This document shows positions 47,006-56,364 of a stretch of DNA of 64,000 nucleotides, piece after piece. Made by a program: the position numbers and the translations under genes. The stretch covers positions 124,001 through 188,000 of the forward strand of contig JAGNKY010000003.1 in assembly GCA_017999895.1 (NCBI GenBank). The letters are read 5' to 3'. The stretch is from Bacteroidales bacterium. Its GTDB lineage: Bacteria > Bacteroidota > Bacteroidia > Bacteroidales > VadinHA17. Position 1 is the stretch's first letter; every line of letters begins with the position of its first letter. The notes beneath the pieces are model-generated. The model saw nothing but the letters and a program-made list of their open reading frames with translations, searched no databases and was not told where the DNA came from.

Positions 47006-47614
47006 ATGATTATCAGGTCGGCAAAGTTTATTTCCTCGAGCAGCAATCTATCCGGTTGTCCTTTGCCTGATAAACCTGATTTTGCTTTTACAGGTCGTTC
47101 GAATGTTGGCAAGTCGTCTCTTATAAACATGCTGACATCAAGAAATAAACTTGCGCGAGTTTCACGTTCGCCGGGACGAACCCGCACAATCAATCACTTT
47201 CTTATTAACGACGAGTGGTATCTTGTAGATCTGCCGGGTTACGGTTATGCCGGAACGTCATCAGAAACAAGAAAAAACTGGCAAAAAGAAACCTATAATT
47301 ATATCATTAACCGGAAAAATCTTTTCTGCATTTTTGTACTTATTGATATAAGAATAAAGCCGCAATCGTCCGATCTCAGATTCATGGAAACTCTTGGCAC
47401 TAATCGTATTCCTTTTGTAAGAGTATTCACAAAATCCGATAAGTTGCGACCCGAAAATATCGCAAAACGGATAAGGGAATATGACAAAATAATGCTTGAA
47501 ACATGGGAAGAATTGCCTGTAACATTTGTAACATCCTCTGTAACAAAGGCAGGCAGAAATGAAATTCTTGATTTTATAGAAGAAACTGTTAACAAATCAC
47601 GAAAAGATTTATGA
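47006..47614 (+). CDS. engB: Ribosome biogenesis GTPase EngB (YihA/YsxC)
   Basis: 202 residues. G1 is GRSNVGKSSLIN, the switch region is ARVSRSPGRTRTINHF, G3 is DLPGYGYAG, G4 is TKSDKL and G5 is VTSSVTKAG. It helps late assembly of the large ribosomal subunit. Confidence 0.95.
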   Translation: MIIRSAKFISSSSNLSGCPLPDKPDFAFTGRSNVGKSSLINMLTSRNKLARVSRSPGRTRTINHFLINDEWYLVDLPGYGYAGTSSETRKNWQKETYNYIINRKNLFCIFVLIDIRIKPQSSDLRFMETLGTNRIPFVRVFTKSDKLRPENIAKRIREYDKIMLETWEELPVTFVTSSVTKAGRNEILDFIEETVNKSRKDL

Positions 47615-47630
47615 ATTGTATTTGATTTTT

Positions 47631-47638
47631 TACTTTTG
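47631..47638 (+). promoter_or_regulatory. -7 box TACTTTTG before prs
   Basis: A perfect TAnnTTTG box, 30 bases before the prs ATG. No upstream TTG at proper spacing. Confidence 0.45.
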
Positions 47639-47668
47639 TACGGTTTAGAAAAATAAAAAATATTCAAA

Positions 47669-48607
47669 ATGTTTGGAAAAGCACCAATGAAACTTTTTGC
47701 TTGCAGATCTTCAATAGAACTTGCTGGAAAAATTGCCCAGGAACTTGGCATAGAGCTGGGTAAATGTTCGGTTACTGAATTCAGTGACGGGGAATTTCAA
47801 CCATGTTACGACGAATCGGTACGCGGATGTATGGTTTTTATTGTGCAGTCGACCAATCCGCCTGCAGAAAATCTTCTTGAGCTTCTGCTTATGATTGACG
47901 CTGCCAAAAGAGCTTCGGCATATAAAGTAATTGCCGTCATTCCTTATTATGGCTTTGCAAGACAAGACAGGAAGGACCGGCCGAGGGTATCCATAGGATC
48001 GAAACTCACTGCCGATCTCCTAAGTGCTGCAGGTGTTGACCGTGTAATAACTATGGACCTGCATGCCGACCAGATACAGGGATTTTTCAATGTACCAGTC
48101 GATCACCTGTTCGGTTCTGCAATTTTTGCTCCTTACATTGAATCTCTTAACCTTCCAAATCTTGTAATTTCTGCACCTGATATGGGAGGTTCAAAACGTG
48201 CAAATGCATATGCTCGAAACCTCCAGGCAGAGCTCGTTCTATGCTATAAACTCAGGAAAAAACCCAATGTAGTGGAAGAAATGTCGATAATCGGTGATGT
48301 CGAAGATAAAAATGTTGTGATAATAGATGATATGATTGATACTGGAAGTACGGTAGTTCTGGCAGCCCAGATGATAAAAGAAAGAGGTGCAAAAAGCGTA
48401 CGGGCTTTCGCCACGCATCCTGTTCTTTCTGGCAACTCCGTTGAAAGAATAAATAATTCCTCAATTGAGGAGCTCTTTGTAACAGATTCATTGCCATTTA
48501 ATAATAATTCACCAAAGATTAAAGTGCTATCAATTGCAAAAATTTTTGCCAATACAATTTATGCTGTTGCAACAAACCAATCAATAAGCACTAATTTTGT
48601 ATTTTAA
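47669..48607 (+). CDS. prs: Ribose-phosphate pyrophosphokinase
   Basis: 312 residues. Landmarks: FACRSSIELAGKIAQELG, FSDGEFQPCYDESVRG, IAVIPYYGFARQDRKDRPR, TMDLHADQIQGFF, VSAPD-type strand ISAPDMGGSKRA, and the PRPP loop VVIIDDMIDTGSTVV. It makes PRPP for nucleotides, His and Trp. The next genes, rplY and pth, are translation genes in the same direction; prs-ctc-pth is a common order. Confidence 0.96.
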   Translation: MFGKAPMKLFACRSSIELAGKIAQELGIELGKCSVTEFSDGEFQPCYDESVRGCMVFIVQSTNPPAENLLELLLMIDAAKRASAYKVIAVIPYYGFARQDRKDRPRVSIGSKLTADLLSAAGVDRVITMDLHADQIQGFFNVPVDHLFGSAIFAPYIESLNLPNLVISAPDMGGSKRANAYARNLQAELVLCYKLRKKPNVVEEMSIIGDVEDKNVVIIDDMIDTGSTVVLAAQMIKERGAKSVRAFATHPVLSGNSVERINNSSIEELFVTDSLPFNNNSPKIKVLSIAKIFANTIYAVATNQSISTNFVF

Positions 48608-48626
48608 TTCATTTATAATAAATTTG
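48597..48626 (+). promoter_or_regulatory. Promoter TTG-N19-TAAATTTG for rplY-pth
   Basis: TTG at 48597-48599 and TAAATTTG at 48619-48626 are separated by 19 bases, a full match to the Bacteroidota consensus. It overlaps the prs stop codon and gives a leader of about 80 bases before rplY. Confidence 0.6.
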
Positions 48627-48711
48627 CAGGCCGATTTTAAAAATATAAATATATATAGCGAAGTTATTTACCGGCGTAAGAACTTTAAGCATTATAACAA
48701 CTCACAGACAG

Positions 48712-49347
48712 ATGAAAACGTTAGAAATCAATGGTTCATTAAGAAAATCTTCAGGCAAAAAAGATGCAGCCATACTGAGAAAATCAAACATGGTACCATG
48801 TATTTTGTATGGAGGTAAGGAAAATATACAATTCTCGACTCATGAGAACAGTTTTCTAAAACTTGTTTATACCAGTGATGTCCACTTTGTAAAACTTCAT
48901 ATTGACGGAATGGAGTTCAATGCTATCCTTAAAGATATTCAATTCCATCCGGTTAGCGACAAAATAATACATGCTGATTTCACAGAGATATTCGACGATA
49001 AACCTATAGTGGTATCCATTCCTGTAAAAGTTACCGGTGATGCTCCAGGTGTAAAGGCCGGAGGCAAACTTAAATTAAACAAAAGATACCTGAAAATAAA
49101 AGGGCTTCCAAAAGATATTCCCGATCACATAACTATTGATATAACCAATCTGAAAATACATGATTCGATAAAAGCAGGTGATATTTCTATTGAAAATATT
49201 GAACTGCTTGAACCTGATAGTCTTATGATAATCAATATTGCCACTTCAAGAGTAGCCCAGAAAGCAGAAGAAACTGCACCAGAAGCTGAAAAAGTACCTT
49301 CAGAACAGACTGTAGAAAAAACAAGTACGGAAGAAGTTAAAAAATAA
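48712..49347 (+). CDS. rplY: 50S ribosomal protein L25, long (Ctc) form
   Basis: 211 residues: an N-terminal L25 domain that binds 5S rRNA (EINGSLRKSSGKKDAAILRKSNMVPCILYGG; landmarks LRKSSGKKDA, VPCILYGG) and the C-terminal TL5/CTC beta domain (VKVTGDAPGVKAGGKL), then an acidic tail of Glu/Ala/Thr. The stop codon overlaps the pth ATG by one base. Confidence 0.94.
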   Translation: MKTLEINGSLRKSSGKKDAAILRKSNMVPCILYGGKENIQFSTHENSFLKLVYTSDVHFVKLHIDGMEFNAILKDIQFHPVSDKIIHADFTEIFDDKPIVVSIPVKVTGDAPGVKAGGKLKLNKRYLKIKGLPKDIPDHITIDITNLKIHDSIKAGDISIENIELLEPDSLMIINIATSRVAQKAEETAPEAEKVPSEQTVEKTSTEEVKK

Positions 49348-49988
49348 TGTTTTCCTCCGGAAAATCATTCGATAACTTGAAATATCTAATTGTCGGACTT
49401 GGTAATGTCGGCGAAGAATACAAAGATACCCGCCATAATGTAGGTTTTTTGGTACTTGATGCTTTTGCCCATGATTGCGGTGCGACATTCACCGACAAGA
49501 GGTATGGCTTTATCAGTAACGTTAACTATAAGGGCAGAAAAATATACCTCCTTAAACCTTCGACCTTTATGAACCTGAGTGGCAATGCCGTAAATTATTG
49601 GATGAAAAAAGAAAAAATTGAAATCAGTAATCTTCTCGTTATAGTTGACGACCTGGCCCTTCCATTAGGCACTATAAGGATGAGACCAAAAGGAAGCGAC
49701 GGCGGACATAACGGACTGGCTCACATAACTTCAGTACTTGGCACAAACGAATATACAAGAATAAGATTCGGTATTAGGAATTCATTCAGCCGCGGCAGGC
49801 AAAAAGAGTATGTGCTCAGTAACTGGACACCTGAAGAAAAAATGTTAGTTGAAGAAAAAATACCATACGTCATTCAGATGATTAAATCATTTGTAACTGA
49901 AGGCACTGACCTGACAATGACAAGATTTAACAAACCTGCTGACGGTGAAAAAACAGCAGATAAAAAAGGATTACTGCCTTCAGAATAG
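49347..49988 (+). CDS. pth: Peptidyl-tRNA hydrolase
   Basis: 213 residues. Active-site residues are Asn20 in VGLGNVGEEY, His30 in DTRHNVGF, the Asn in STFMNLSG, and Asp in IVDDLALPLG followed by GSDGGHNGL. It frees tRNA from stalled peptidyl-tRNA. Translation is coupled to rplY (TAATG). Confidence 0.96.
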   Translation: MFSSGKSFDNLKYLIVGLGNVGEEYKDTRHNVGFLVLDAFAHDCGATFTDKRYGFISNVNYKGRKIYLLKPSTFMNLSGNAVNYWMKKEKIEISNLLVIVDDLALPLGTIRMRPKGSDGGHNGLAHITSVLGTNEYTRIRFGIRNSFSRGRQKEYVLSNWTPEEKMLVEEKIPYVIQMIKSFVTEGTDLTMTRFNKPADGEKTADKKGLLPSE

Positions 49989-49989
49989 A

Positions 49990-51210
49990 TTAAAATATTA
50001 TATTCTTGCCTGCAAATTCTTCTGCGGCACGAAGGACACGCATGAAATTGCCTCCCCATATCTTTTCGATATCTTTCCTGGAATAACCTCTCCTTACAAG
50101 TTCGATTGTGATATTTTTCATTTCCGACACATTTCGGCATCCGTTAATTCCACCGCCGCCATCAAAATCGGAACCAATGCCCACATAGTCGATTCCGATC
50201 ACCTGCACTACATGGTCAATATGGTCAACCGCATCTTTCACTGTGGCAAGTTTTTCATATTTTTTCCTCACGGCACGGAATTCCTCTCTCTTCTGATTAT
50301 GCTTTTCCTTATCCATAGAACCAGGTTCTCCGTATTTCATACGTATTTTACTAAGTGCCGAATCGAGTTCCGGATTTGGTTCGGGCGATTTAAGATAATT
50401 GCTCAGTAAACAAATTTGTATCACTCCTCCATTTTGTTTCAATGCGATAAGCATATCGTCGCTCATATTTCTGGGATTTTCACATAAAGCCCTGCATGAA
50501 GAATGAGATGCAATAACAGGAACCATGGTTACTTTAAGGACATCATAGAAAGCCTCATCCGAAATATGTGATACATCAACCATAATACCCAGCCTGTTCA
50601 TTTCCCTAACCACTTCCTCGCCAAAAGGTGATAATCCATTATGTTCAGGTCCGGACATATCCGTTGATGAGTCGCATATATCGTTATTTTTTGAATGACA
50701 AAGAGTTATATATCTTGCACCAAGCTTATAATATTGTTTTATTCTTGTCAAGTCTTTCCCAATAGGGTATCCATTTTCAACACATATAAAGGCAGCGATC
50801 TTTCCTATTTTTTCTATTGTGTAAGCATCGTCGGCAGTCAGTGCAATTTCGGCCATTGAAAAATTCTTTTCCACATTATTACGAATAGAGTTGAAAATGC
50901 TCAAAGCTTTTTCATGAGCTTTTAAAAAGGAGATATTGTCTCTTGGCCCCTGTTCTATAAAAACTGCGAAGAATTCGGCGTCGAGACCGCCTTCTTTCAT
51001 TTTAGGAAAGTCTATACAAGCATATTCCTGGCGTTGACCAAGGTCGAAACCGGGGCGTATAAAGTTCATTGGTGTGTCGCAATGAGTATCTAATGTAAGA
51101 ACAGCAGCATGTATTTTTTCTGCCTTATTAATCAGTTCCTTCTCAGTATCCCTGCATGCCGGAGAAAAAAACAAAATTATGCATAGAATGATACTTAATG
51201 ATTTCTTCAT
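49990..51210 (-). CDS. Membrane dipeptidase, peptidase family M19, lipoprotein
   Basis: About 406 residues from the ATG at 51210 (MKKSLSIILC); the frame starts at 51258. The lipobox is ILFFSPAC. Metal ligands fit LTLDTHCDTPMNF (HxD), ICVENGYPIG (bridging Glu), MVDVSHISDEAF and PVIASHSSCRALC (His), and IDYVGIGSDFDGGGG (Asp). Family members cleave dipeptides with broad specificity. It converges on pth with one base between. Confidence 0.92.
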   Translation of the reverse strand: MKKSLSIILCIILFFSPACRDTEKELINKAEKIHAAVLTLDTHCDTPMNFIRPGFDLGQRQEYACIDFPKMKEGGLDAEFFAVFIEQGPRDNISFLKAHEKALSIFNSIRNNVEKNFSMAEIALTADDAYTIEKIGKIAAFICVENGYPIGKDLTRIKQYYKLGARYITLCHSKNNDICDSSTDMSGPEHNGLSPFGEEVVREMNRLGIMVDVSHISDEAFYDVLKVTMVPVIASHSSCRALCENPRNMSDDMLIALKQNGGVIQICLLSNYLKSPEPNPELDSALSKIRMKYGEPGSMDKEKHNQKREEFRAVRKKYEKLATVKDAVDHIDHVVQVIGIDYVGIGSDFDGGGGINGCRNVSEMKNITIELVRRGYSRKDIEKIWGGNFMRVLRAAEEFAGKNIIF

Positions 51211-51283
51211 ACTTTTTTTTGCTAATATATTAAAATGGGAAGGGAAATGTACAACCAAAAGTAATTTGAAAACTTAAAAATAC

Positions 51284-51311
51284 TTAAAAAATGGTATGTC
51301 ATCCGCGTACC
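51284..51311 (-). terminator. Rho-independent terminator behind the small T9SS protein gene
   Basis: On the minus strand GGTACGC and its complement form a 7-base stem with two G-T pairs and a 5-base loop, directly followed by ATTTTTTAAG. It lies about 29 bases after the stop codon at 51340. Confidence 0.65.
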
Positions 51312-51339
51312 GGAACCGGAATTGTAAAATATATTAGAT

Positions 51340-51831
51340 TTAGAGTTTAACTATCTTATAAACGTTTGCTACATTGCCTTTTAAAAGCCTTAAGTAATAT
51401 GTTCCAGAAGGAAGATCCTGGAGATTGAGCGTTTTCTCAATAATCGATTCTTCGATTCTGTCGGTTTTTATAAGTCTCCCCTGTCCGTCTATAATCTGAA
51501 TATCAATAAGTCTGTCAACTGCCGATTCGAATTTAATTTTTACCGATTCGCTTGTAGGGTTGGGATAAATAGTTACTCTAATAGGCACTTCCAGATTTTC
51601 TTCTATAGCTGTAATAATCAGCTTTTGCTGAAAACCGTAATCGATAATAAGCTGTCCGTCATTTGATTTATATGATTGAATAATGGTTTCGCCAAGAGTC
51701 CAGCTTATTGATATTGAATTATCGGAACTCTTGTCATATCCGCCGGCACTTGCAATAACATCCTGCTTTTCCTGACCTGAGACTGATAAAATAAAAAACA
51801 TTATCTGAATTACCAGAAAACAACGTTTCAT
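51340..51831 (-). CDS. Short T9SS substrate with type A sorting domain
   Basis: About 163 residues from the ATG at 51831 (MKRCFLVIQ; a first ATG at 51852 is possible). Signal peptide to VSGQ, then a small domain of about 50 residues (VIASAGGYDKSSDNSISISW, TLGETIIQS), and a T9SS type A tail (VTIYPNPTSESVKIKFE ... IIDGQGRLI ... DLPSGTYYLRLLKGN). It should be exported by T9SS and attached to the surface; the small domain has no known activity. Confidence 0.85.
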   Translation of the reverse strand: MKRCFLVIQIMFFILSVSGQEKQDVIASAGGYDKSSDNSISISWTLGETIIQSYKSNDGQLIIDYGFQQKLIITAIEENLEVPIRVTIYPNPTSESVKIKFESAVDRLIDIQIIDGQGRLIKTDRIEESIIEKTLNLQDLPSGTYYLRLLKGNVANVYKIVKL

Positions 51832-51937
51832 AGCTTTATTTTTCAAAGACAATACTATGTGTAAAGTTAACTAATTAAAAATCAAAAAGCAATTATAATT
51901 AAATAAATTTCACAAATAAGAAAAAAATGTAGACGAA

Positions 51938-53899
51938 CTACCTTTTTAAGGTGGTAAACATCAAAATTCCTTCATCAAGCCATTTTGTATACAATTCAAT
52001 ATTCATATTTGTTGACATTGGCTTATTAAGAGGATTGCCCTCATAATCTGTAATTACATGCAACGGTATTGCATTTGTTTTGAACTTTATTATTTCAAGG
52101 TTTTCATTTATCCTGCCTAAAGTTTTCTTAATTTTTCCATCAAACTGAGATGTAATCCATTCGCTTTCCGGCAGTTGAGTGCGATCGTCGGTATATAAAG
52201 CAATAATAACAAATTTTCTCAGACGTTCAAGAACTTTCGTATCTGACCACACTTTTGCCTCCATGAGCTTGCAGTTGGAACATGCATGGCCCTTAAATGT
52301 TATCAATACAGGCTTCCCTTGTTCTTTTGCACATTCGATGCCCTGTTTGTAATCGAAATATCCATGGAGGCCATAGGGCATTGTAAATTTATCGGCGTAT
52401 TTTGGCCTGGAACAATCGGTATTAAGTGACTGCCAGCCAGCAGGATTTTCTGGAAATTCCTGTGAGGTGATTTGAGTTAAGTTAAAGGATGTAGATTTTT
52501 GTGTGGGAAGAATTGATGCAAGATTTTTTAGAGGTGCTCCAAACAGTCCGGGAACCATGTAAACCACAAAAGAAAACACAATAATAGCAAGAAACAATCG
52601 GAAAAATCCTATATGGTGAATCTCGCTGTCGTTAATAAATTTTATTTTTCCAAGCAGATATAAACCAAGCAATGAAAAGATAACAATCCAAATTGCAATA
52701 AATGCTTCTCTCGAAAGAATATTAAGATTGTAAACGCTATCGATGTTTACAATAAATTTCAAGCTAAAAGCAAGCATCAGGAATCCCAGAACAATTTTTA
52801 CAGAGTTAAGCCATCCGCCTGATTTTGGCAGACGTTTTAATACGGCAGGGAAAAATGCAAAAATTGTGAATGGGATAGCAAAAGCCAGGCCGAATGCAAA
52901 CATTCCGATTACCGGCCTTAATATATCGCCTGTTGCTGCTTCAACAAGAAGGCTTCCCACAATAGGGCCAGTGCAAGAAAAAGAGATTACTACTGTTGTG
53001 AGTGCGAGGAAGAAAGATGCAAAAGCCCCACCCCTATCAACTATAGAATCGGCACCGGTAGCCCATTTATTTGGAAGAGTTATTTCAAAACCTCCGAAAA
53101 ATGAAACTGCAAAAATGACAAAAAGCAGAAAGAAAATAATATTTGGAATCCAGTGTGTACTGAGTGTATTAGTAAAGTCAACACCAGCCCCGGTCAGAGA
53201 GATTATTAATCCGGGGAATGTATAAATCAGCACTATTGAAATACCGAAAATAAGGGCATTAATAGTTGATTTTGATTGATTTTCCGTACCTCTTGTAAAA
53301 AAGGCAACAGTCATTGGAATCATGGGGTAAACGCAAGGAGTTAGTACACCTATTAGTCCGAGCAGGAATGATCCGATAAAGAACTTAATAAAGCTCTTTT
53401 TAGGCGCCGCACTGTCGGAAATTAAAAGTGTCTGTTCCTTTTTTTGTGTATCTTCTATTTCCACTGAAAACCTAATATCTTTCGGTGGGAGGCATATTGA
53501 ATTGGAGCACGACATAAATGTAACGGTGCCGCTGACAATGAAATTTGTTTTTTCGGATTTAATCTTCTGTCTGAATTCTGCTGTATCGCTGAAGGTTTTT
53601 ATTTTAATGCCGAATGCCTCGTCAAATTTCTCAACAGGTGTGGTAACCTCGTAAGGTTTACCGATTAATGTGTAGCTACCTGTTGAGTCGAATATGAATG
53701 ACGTTGGCAACGGGCCATTTTCAGGTACAGTGAGAGCATAAATATAAGAACCCTTTTGAATGCTTGCAGTCATTATTATCTCATACTGGTCTGCATTCGT
53801 TTTCAGGTAACTGAAGCTCCATGATACAGGATCATATATCTGGGCTTTCAGCCCTGTAATAAAAAAAGTAAGAGATAAAACTGCAATGAATTTCTTCAT
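51938..53899 (-). CDS. DsbD-like thiol:disulfide interchange protein
   Basis: About 653 residues from the ATG at 53899; upstream in-frame ATG 53953 falls in the promoter and is rejected. Signal peptide, N-terminal DsbD domain (about 20-160), a CcdA-type membrane core of about eight helices with LLGLIGVLTPCVYPMIP and SFSCTGPIVGSLL, and a C-terminal thioredoxin domain with CSNC in KGHACSNCKLMEAKVW. It moves reducing power from the cytoplasm to the periplasm for thiol repair or cytochrome assembly. Confidence 0.92.
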   Translation of the reverse strand: MKKFIAVLSLTFFITGLKAQIYDPVSWSFSYLKTNADQYEIIMTASIQKGSYIYALTVPENGPLPTSFIFDSTGSYTLIGKPYEVTTPVEKFDEAFGIKIKTFSDTAEFRQKIKSEKTNFIVSGTVTFMSCSNSICLPPKDIRFSVEIEDTQKKEQTLLISDSAAPKKSFIKFFIGSFLLGLIGVLTPCVYPMIPMTVAFFTRGTENQSKSTINALIFGISIVLIYTFPGLIISLTGAGVDFTNTLSTHWIPNIIFFLLFVIFAVSFFGGFEITLPNKWATGADSIVDRGGAFASFFLALTTVVISFSCTGPIVGSLLVEAATGDILRPVIGMFAFGLAFAIPFTIFAFFPAVLKRLPKSGGWLNSVKIVLGFLMLAFSLKFIVNIDSVYNLNILSREAFIAIWIVIFSLLGLYLLGKIKFINDSEIHHIGFFRLFLAIIVFSFVVYMVPGLFGAPLKNLASILPTQKSTSFNLTQITSQEFPENPAGWQSLNTDCSRPKYADKFTMPYGLHGYFDYKQGIECAKEQGKPVLITFKGHACSNCKLMEAKVWSDTKVLERLRKFVIIALYTDDRTQLPESEWITSQFDGKIKKTLGRINENLEIIKFKTNAIPLHVITDYEGNPLNKPMSTNMNIELYTKWLDEGILMFTTLKR

Positions 53900-53925
53900 C
53901 AGGGAAAAATTAACGGATGATTTTA

Positions 53926-53955
53926 CAAAATTAAGATTTTGATAATAAATCACAA
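53926..53955 (-). promoter_or_regulatory. Promoter TTG-N19-TAATTTTG for the DsbD-like gene
   Basis: TTG at 53955 to 53953 and TAATTTTG at 53933 to 53926 are 19 bases apart, a full consensus match. The box lies 27 bases before the ATG at 53899 and so fixes that start. Confidence 0.65.
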
Positions 53956-53990
53956 CAATTGATACAATAACAGTTTAATCCGTTAAGTGT

Positions 53991-55550
53991 TCAGGAAAGG
54001 TCTATTTCGTTTTCATGTCTGTCGAAGAAGTGGTATTCAAGCATGTGGTATGACGGGGTGGCCTGTACTTTAAGGCAAATATGGTATTTAAAATTCCATT
54101 TCATATAAAGCGGTAAGATGCCTTTTGTAAGATATGCGGCCACAAAAGGATGGACGTTAAGTTGCAATTTACGTGTTTTAACTATTTTTACAATTTCAGA
54201 AAGTTTATTTTGAATTTCATCGGTAAGGAGCAAAGACGGTTTAACCTCCCCTGTTCCTCTGCATGCCGGGCATTTTTCTTCGGTGGTGATGCTCATTTCA
54301 GGTCTGACTCTCTGGCGCGTAATTTGCATTATTCCGAATTTTGTAAGGGGCAAAATGTTATGTTTTGCTCTGTCGTGTTCCATGGCTTCCTTCATACGGT
54401 CTAAGAGAAGTTGACGATGTTCAGCCGATTGCATATCAATAAAATCTATAACAATTATTCCTCCCATGTCTCTTAGTCTAAGCTGGCGAGCAATTTCATT
54501 TGCAGCAGCAAGGTTTACTTCGAGGGAACTAGTTTCCTGGTCGGTTCCGCTTCTTGATCTGTTTCCGCTATTTACGTCAATTACGTGGAGAGCCTCAGTA
54601 TGTTCGATTATAAGATATGCTCCATGCCAGAACGATATTGTTCGGCCGAAAAGAGATTTTAATTGTTTTGTAACTCCGAAATAGTCAAAAATCGGAAGAG
54701 TTCCTTTATAGTATTTAACAATACCTTCCTTTTCAGGAGCTATTTCTTTTATGTATTTTTTTATGTTTTCAAAAAGTGTATAATCATTCACATGTATGCT
54801 GTTGAATGATTCATTCAGCATATCGCGAAGGATTGTAGAAATCCTATCCATTTCGCCAATGAACAGTCGGGGCGATTTAATATCTTTTCTTAAGTTTTCA
54901 AAAGCTCCTTCCCATTTACGTATAAGCTCTCTCAATTCAGCGTCGATGACTGCTAATTTTTTTCCTTCTGCGGCCGTTCTTATGATTACACCATAATTAT
55001 CTGGTTTAATGCTCTGTACGAGAGTACGCAATCTGTTTCTTTCTTCCTGATTTTCTATTTTCGTTGACACCGATACTTTGTCGGAGAAAGGGATAAGGAC
55101 GAGATTACGGCCTGCGATTGAGATTTCCGAAGAAAGGCGCGGACCTTTTGTTGATATTGGTTCTTTGGTTATTTGTACAATAACTGTCTGGCCGTTAGTA
55201 AGAACATCTCCAATTTTACCATCTTTTTGAATATCTGGTTCCCTTTTGAATTTATGTACAGGTCCGGGTTTCCCTTTCTTTTGTATGGCCGATTCGTAGT
55301 ATTTATGGAGTGTTCGGAATTGCGGTCCTAAGTCGAAATAATGAAGGAAAGCATCTTTTTCGTAACCAACATTGATAAATGCCGCATTAAGCCCTGGCAT
55401 TATTTTCTTAACCTTTCCAAGGTAAATATCCCCGACTGAAAATCTTATACTTCTTTTTTCTTTGTGTAGCTCGACAAGCTGTTTATCTTCAAGTAAAGCC
55501 AAAGAAATTTCTTTATCACCCGCGTCGATGATTAAATCCCTACTTTCCAC
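53991..55550 (-). CDS. rng: Ribonuclease G/E
   Basis: 519 residues, RNase G size. The S1 domain lies near residues 35-130 (VGDIYLGKVKKIMPGLNAAFINVG, landmark GKVKKIMPGLNAAF). The catalytic core has IIEHTEALHVIDVNSGNRS and IVIDFIDM with the Mg-binding Asp residues. The zinc-link Cys pair is CPACRGTGE. It matures 16S rRNA and degrades RNA. A terminator-like hairpin lies upstream at 55608-55637. Confidence 0.95.
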   Translation of the reverse strand: MESRDLIIDAGDKEISLALLEDKQLVELHKEKRSIRFSVGDIYLGKVKKIMPGLNAAFINVGYEKDAFLHYFDLGPQFRTLHKYYESAIQKKGKPGPVHKFKREPDIQKDGKIGDVLTNGQTVIVQITKEPISTKGPRLSSEISIAGRNLVLIPFSDKVSVSTKIENQEERNRLRTLVQSIKPDNYGVIIRTAAEGKKLAVIDAELRELIRKWEGAFENLRKDIKSPRLFIGEMDRISTILRDMLNESFNSIHVNDYTLFENIKKYIKEIAPEKEGIVKYYKGTLPIFDYFGVTKQLKSLFGRTISFWHGAYLIIEHTEALHVIDVNSGNRSRSGTDQETSSLEVNLAAANEIARQLRLRDMGGIIVIDFIDMQSAEHRQLLLDRMKEAMEHDRAKHNILPLTKFGIMQITRQRVRPEMSITTEEKCPACRGTGEVKPSLLLTDEIQNKLSEIVKIVKTRKLQLNVHPFVAAYLTKGILPLYMKWNFKYHICLKVQATPSYHMLEYHFFDRHENEIDLS

Positions 55551-55607
55551 TTTATATAAAAAACTGAAATAAGATGTTATCTGTTTATCTCAAATACAAA
55601 ATACAAC

Positions 55608-55637
55608 AAACCTAAAGATCAAATGACCTTTAGGTTT
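55608..55637. terminator. Perfect 10-base hairpin between rng and the HU message
   Basis: AAACCTAAAG and CTTTAGGTTT form a perfect 10-base inverted repeat with a 10-base loop. On the minus strand it is followed by GTTGTATTTTGTATTTG, 33 bases after the stop of the small basic gene. It is likely the terminator of the HU message. Confidence 0.65.
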
Positions 55638-55669
55638 ATAATGTAAACATTACAGACCATTATGATCTT

Positions 55670-55759
55670 TTATTTTTTCTTATGTCTGTTCTTACGCAAG
55701 CGTTTTTTACGCTTGTGTGTAGCCATTTTATGTCTCTTTCTCTTTTTACCGCTTGGCAT
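55670..55759 (-). CDS. 29-residue highly basic ribosomal-type protein (COX24/AURKAIP1-like)
   Basis: The product is MPSGKKRKRHKMATHKRKKR followed by LRKNRHKKK: 29 residues, about two thirds Lys, Arg or His. The KRHKMATHKRKKRLRKNR core resembles the bacterial COX24/AURKAIP1 C-terminal family, whose members sit in the small ribosomal subunit of mitochondria and some bacteria. It starts five bases behind HU in the same direction, so it is cotranscribed. It is too short for most gene finders. Confidence 0.8.
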   Translation of the reverse strand: MPSGKKRKRHKMATHKRKKRLRKNRHKKK

Positions 55760-55764
55760 AAATT

Positions 55765-56052
55765 TTATTTCTTGGTTTGCGATTTCACTTTATTAACAAA
55801 AGACTTGGCAGGTTTAAATGCCGGTATATTATGGGCCGGAATAATAATAGTAGTATTCTTCGAAATGTTCCGGGCTGTTTTTTTGGCTCTTTTCTTAATT
55901 ACAAAACTCCCAAAACCCCTTAAGTATACATTGTTACCAGCAATCATTGAGTTTTTGACTGTTTCCATGAAGGCCTCAACAGTTTTCTGAACCGTTGCCT
56001 TTTCAATACCAGTACTCTTGGCAATCTCGTTTACGATGTCTGCTTTAGTCAT
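55765..56052 (-). CDS. HU-family DNA-binding protein
   Basis: 95 residues: MTKADIVNEIAKSTGIEKATVQKTVEAF (landmark VNEIAKSTGIEKATVQ), VYLRGFGSFVIKKRAKKTARNI and HNIPAFKPAKSFV. It carries the beta-arm motif that bends DNA, with a standard HU length. A -7 box lies upstream at 56112-56119. Confidence 0.95.
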   Translation of the reverse strand: MTKADIVNEIAKSTGIEKATVQKTVEAFMETVKNSMIAGNNVYLRGFGSFVIKKRAKKTARNISKNTTIIIPAHNIPAFKPAKSFVNKVKSQTKK

Positions 56053-56364
56053 TTCTTATGAAATTTTAAAATTCAACAAATATTTTAATTATTTAATTTT
56101 TTTCAATCCTGCAAATATAGAAATATTATTTATTTAAATTGAAACACTTACGGAATTTTTATTTTTATCGAACATTCCTATAGCCCAATATGCACTGGAA
56201 ATAACAATAAACGGATAAAAATTCTATTAAAAAGAGGACAATTCGATTAATCGGCATACAATATACGATTTTCCTTTTATCTATATTTCTGATGCATGAA
56301 TGTTTTTTCAATCTGAGTGTATTTTTTATTAAATTTACATGCAGAAAATCAAATTTATTAAAAT
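56053..56364. other. Divergent intergenic region HU / ssb
   Basis: 312 bases, AT-rich, with the HU -7 box near the left and no gene. A clear promoter for ssb was not seen. Confidence 0.4.
56112..56119 (-). promoter_or_regulatory. -7 box TATATTTG for the HU gene
   Basis: A perfect TAnnTTTG followed by CAGG, 60 bases before the HU start. No TTG at normal upstream spacing. Confidence 0.5.

Noticed and set aside
52743..53225. Open frame of 160 codons on the plus strand
   Set aside because: Antisense to the membrane core of the DsbD-like gene; composition explained by the opposite coding strand.
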